A model generated the notes under the pieces. It did not search any database. It saw only the letters and a program-made list of their open reading frames with translations, and was not told the origin of the DNA. A stretch of DNA of 7,327 bases from JBHHXR01 sp046757205. Its GTDB lineage: Bacteria > Pseudomonadota > Alphaproteobacteria > Rhodobacterales > Rhodobacteraceae. Each line of letters starts with the position of its first letter. The stretch's first letter is position 1. The stretch is taken from positions 1 to 7,327 of the forward strand of contig JBHHXR010000188.1 of NCBI GenBank assembly GCA_046757205.1, written 5' to 3'. This document shows, in pieces, positions 6,755 through 7,327 of the stretch. Both the position numbers and the translations under genes were made by a program.

Positions 6755-7259
6755 ATCCTTGCAGGTTGTCGTAGCGGCCGTAGATCAGGCCAAACACGCC
6801 GACGGCGTAGATATCGTCGCCGTCCAGTTCCAAGAGCACTTGCGGCAGGCTCTGATACGCCTGGCCGGAGATCAGGATGCCATGCCGCGTGAGATCGTAG
6901 GTGGACAGATGCAACGGGCAAGCGCCCAGCGATTTGGTGTCAGCCTTGTAGGTGCCCAGCAGGGGTCCGCCCTGGTGCGTGCAGAAGAAATTGAACGCTA
7001 CGACGTCCCTCTGCGGTCCGATGCCGCCGCCGGCCTCGGTTCCCAGCTTGACCAGCATCGACTGCGCGTATTCGCCGCCGTCGGGATACTCGAAATCGAC
7101 CGGTACATCGTTCTTTAGCGAACTCAGGGTGGCGATTTTCTTGCGCGGGTAGGTCGCTACCTGCGCCGGCACCTGCGCCTTCGCGCCGCCCGAATTAATC
7201 GTGACCATCACCGTCGCAGTTGCCGTTCCCGAGGCGAGCAGAAACTTGCGCCGGGACAT
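6753..7259 (-). CDS. AioB-like Rieske 2Fe-2S small subunit with Tat signal
   Basis: This is a 168-residue Rieske subunit. Residues 2-8 (SRRKFLL) match the twin-arginine motif, followed by a hydrophobic stretch and a possible AKA cleavage site near residue 28; Aio small subunits may also keep this segment as an anchor. The 2Fe-2S ligands are C93-T-H95 and C114-P-L-H117. The extra cysteines of cytochrome bc1-type Rieske boxes are absent: G98 and L116 stand where CTHxGC and CPCH would put Cys, so no stabilising disulfide is expected. The C-terminal GLIYGRYDNLQG resembles the ELIYGRLSNVL end of arsenite oxidase AioB. The protein should pass electrons between the Mo/3Fe-4S subunit and a soluble or membrane partner, and carry the large subunit through Tat. 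The start is uncertain: only a weak GGAAA precedes ATG 7259, and the frame stays open to the window edge (ending GAAGKCQ before the Met), so the true start may lie outside. Confidence 0.9.
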   Translation of the reverse strand: MSRRKFLLASGTATATVMVTINSGGAKAQVPAQVATYPRKKIATLSSLKNDVPVDFEYPDGGEYAQSMLVKLGTEAGGGIGPQRDVVAFNFFCTHQGGPLLGTYKADTKSLGACPLHLSTYDLTRHGILISGQAYQSLPQVLLELDGDDIYAVGVFGLIYGRYDNLQG

Positions 7260-7327
7260 CTGGCATTTTCCGGCCGCGCCGGCGACAGCCGCCGCCGGTT
7301 TCGGTGCGTCGTGTCCGGGCGTCTGAG
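7260..7327 (-). other. Upstream edge: leader or N-terminal extension of the Rieske gene
   Basis: These 68 bases are open in all three minus-strand frames, so openness alone does not prove coding. In the Rieske frame they would encode a hydrophilic Ala/Pro-rich stretch ending GAAGKCQ directly before MSRRKF. No in-frame start codon and no clear promoter element is visible in them. The operon promoter is probably further upstream. Confidence 0.4.

Noticed and set aside
5665..6921. 418-codon minus-strand ORF spanning the Rieske/Mo-enzyme junction
   Set aside because: It is a shifted frame over two well-supported genes, rich in Arg, His and Gln, typical of a shadow frame.
4065..7259. Straight annotation as arsenite oxidase AioBA
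   Set aside because: The architecture fits, but the loop expected to hold the arsenite-binding His and Glu lacks the His, so the specific function is not supported.
1..7327. tRNA, rRNA, CRISPR array, insertion sequence or intrinsic terminator
   Set aside because: No cloverleaf, repeat-spacer pattern, transposase, terminal inverted repeats or stem followed by a U-run was seen; nearly every base is coding.

Overview
The window looks like part of one operon, transcribed entirely on the minus strand, from a GC-rich proteobacterium. An alphaproteobacterium is my guess, from protein style and base composition; no marker gene confirms it. Read in the direction of transcription (high to low coordinates) the order is: a Tat-exported Rieske iron-sulfur protein (7259-6753), a large molybdopterin oxidoreductase of the arsenite oxidase (AioA) clade (6740-4065), a soluble HEAT-repeat protein (4068-1834), a secreted two-domain protein with a cupredoxin-like copper site and a carboxypeptidase-regulatory-like domain (1786-1001), and a CydA-like cytochrome bd-type membrane protein that runs off the left edge (960-1). 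Spacings are +12, -4, +47 and +40 bases. Good Shine-Dalgarno sequences precede the three middle genes and a plainer one precedes the last. No internal promoter or terminator is evident, so the promoter and any first gene probably lie beyond 7327.

The first two genes have the Aio architecture: a Tat signal on the Rieske subunit, no signal on the catalytic subunit, a C-x2-C-x3-C cluster motif, and Ser at the fourth cluster position. The substrate pocket nevertheless differs from true arsenite oxidases. The loop that should carry the arsenite-binding His and Glu has no histidine, while the Arg and His of the R-x-G-G-H motif remain. The enzyme is therefore probably not a classical arsenite oxidase. 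It may belong near iodate reductase (IdrA) or to an uncharacterised Aio-like branch.

The three downstream genes are not standard aio or idr partners. A plausible model is a periplasmic Mo/Fe-S enzyme exchanging electrons, through its Rieske subunit, with a periplasmic type-1 copper protein and a bd-like haem membrane protein, while the cytoplasmic HEAT protein serves assembly or cofactor loading. The gene families are visible in the sequence; the electron route, its direction and the substrate are inference. All long plus-strand ORFs are GC-rich antisense shadows. There is no gene-free stretch longer than about 70 bases.
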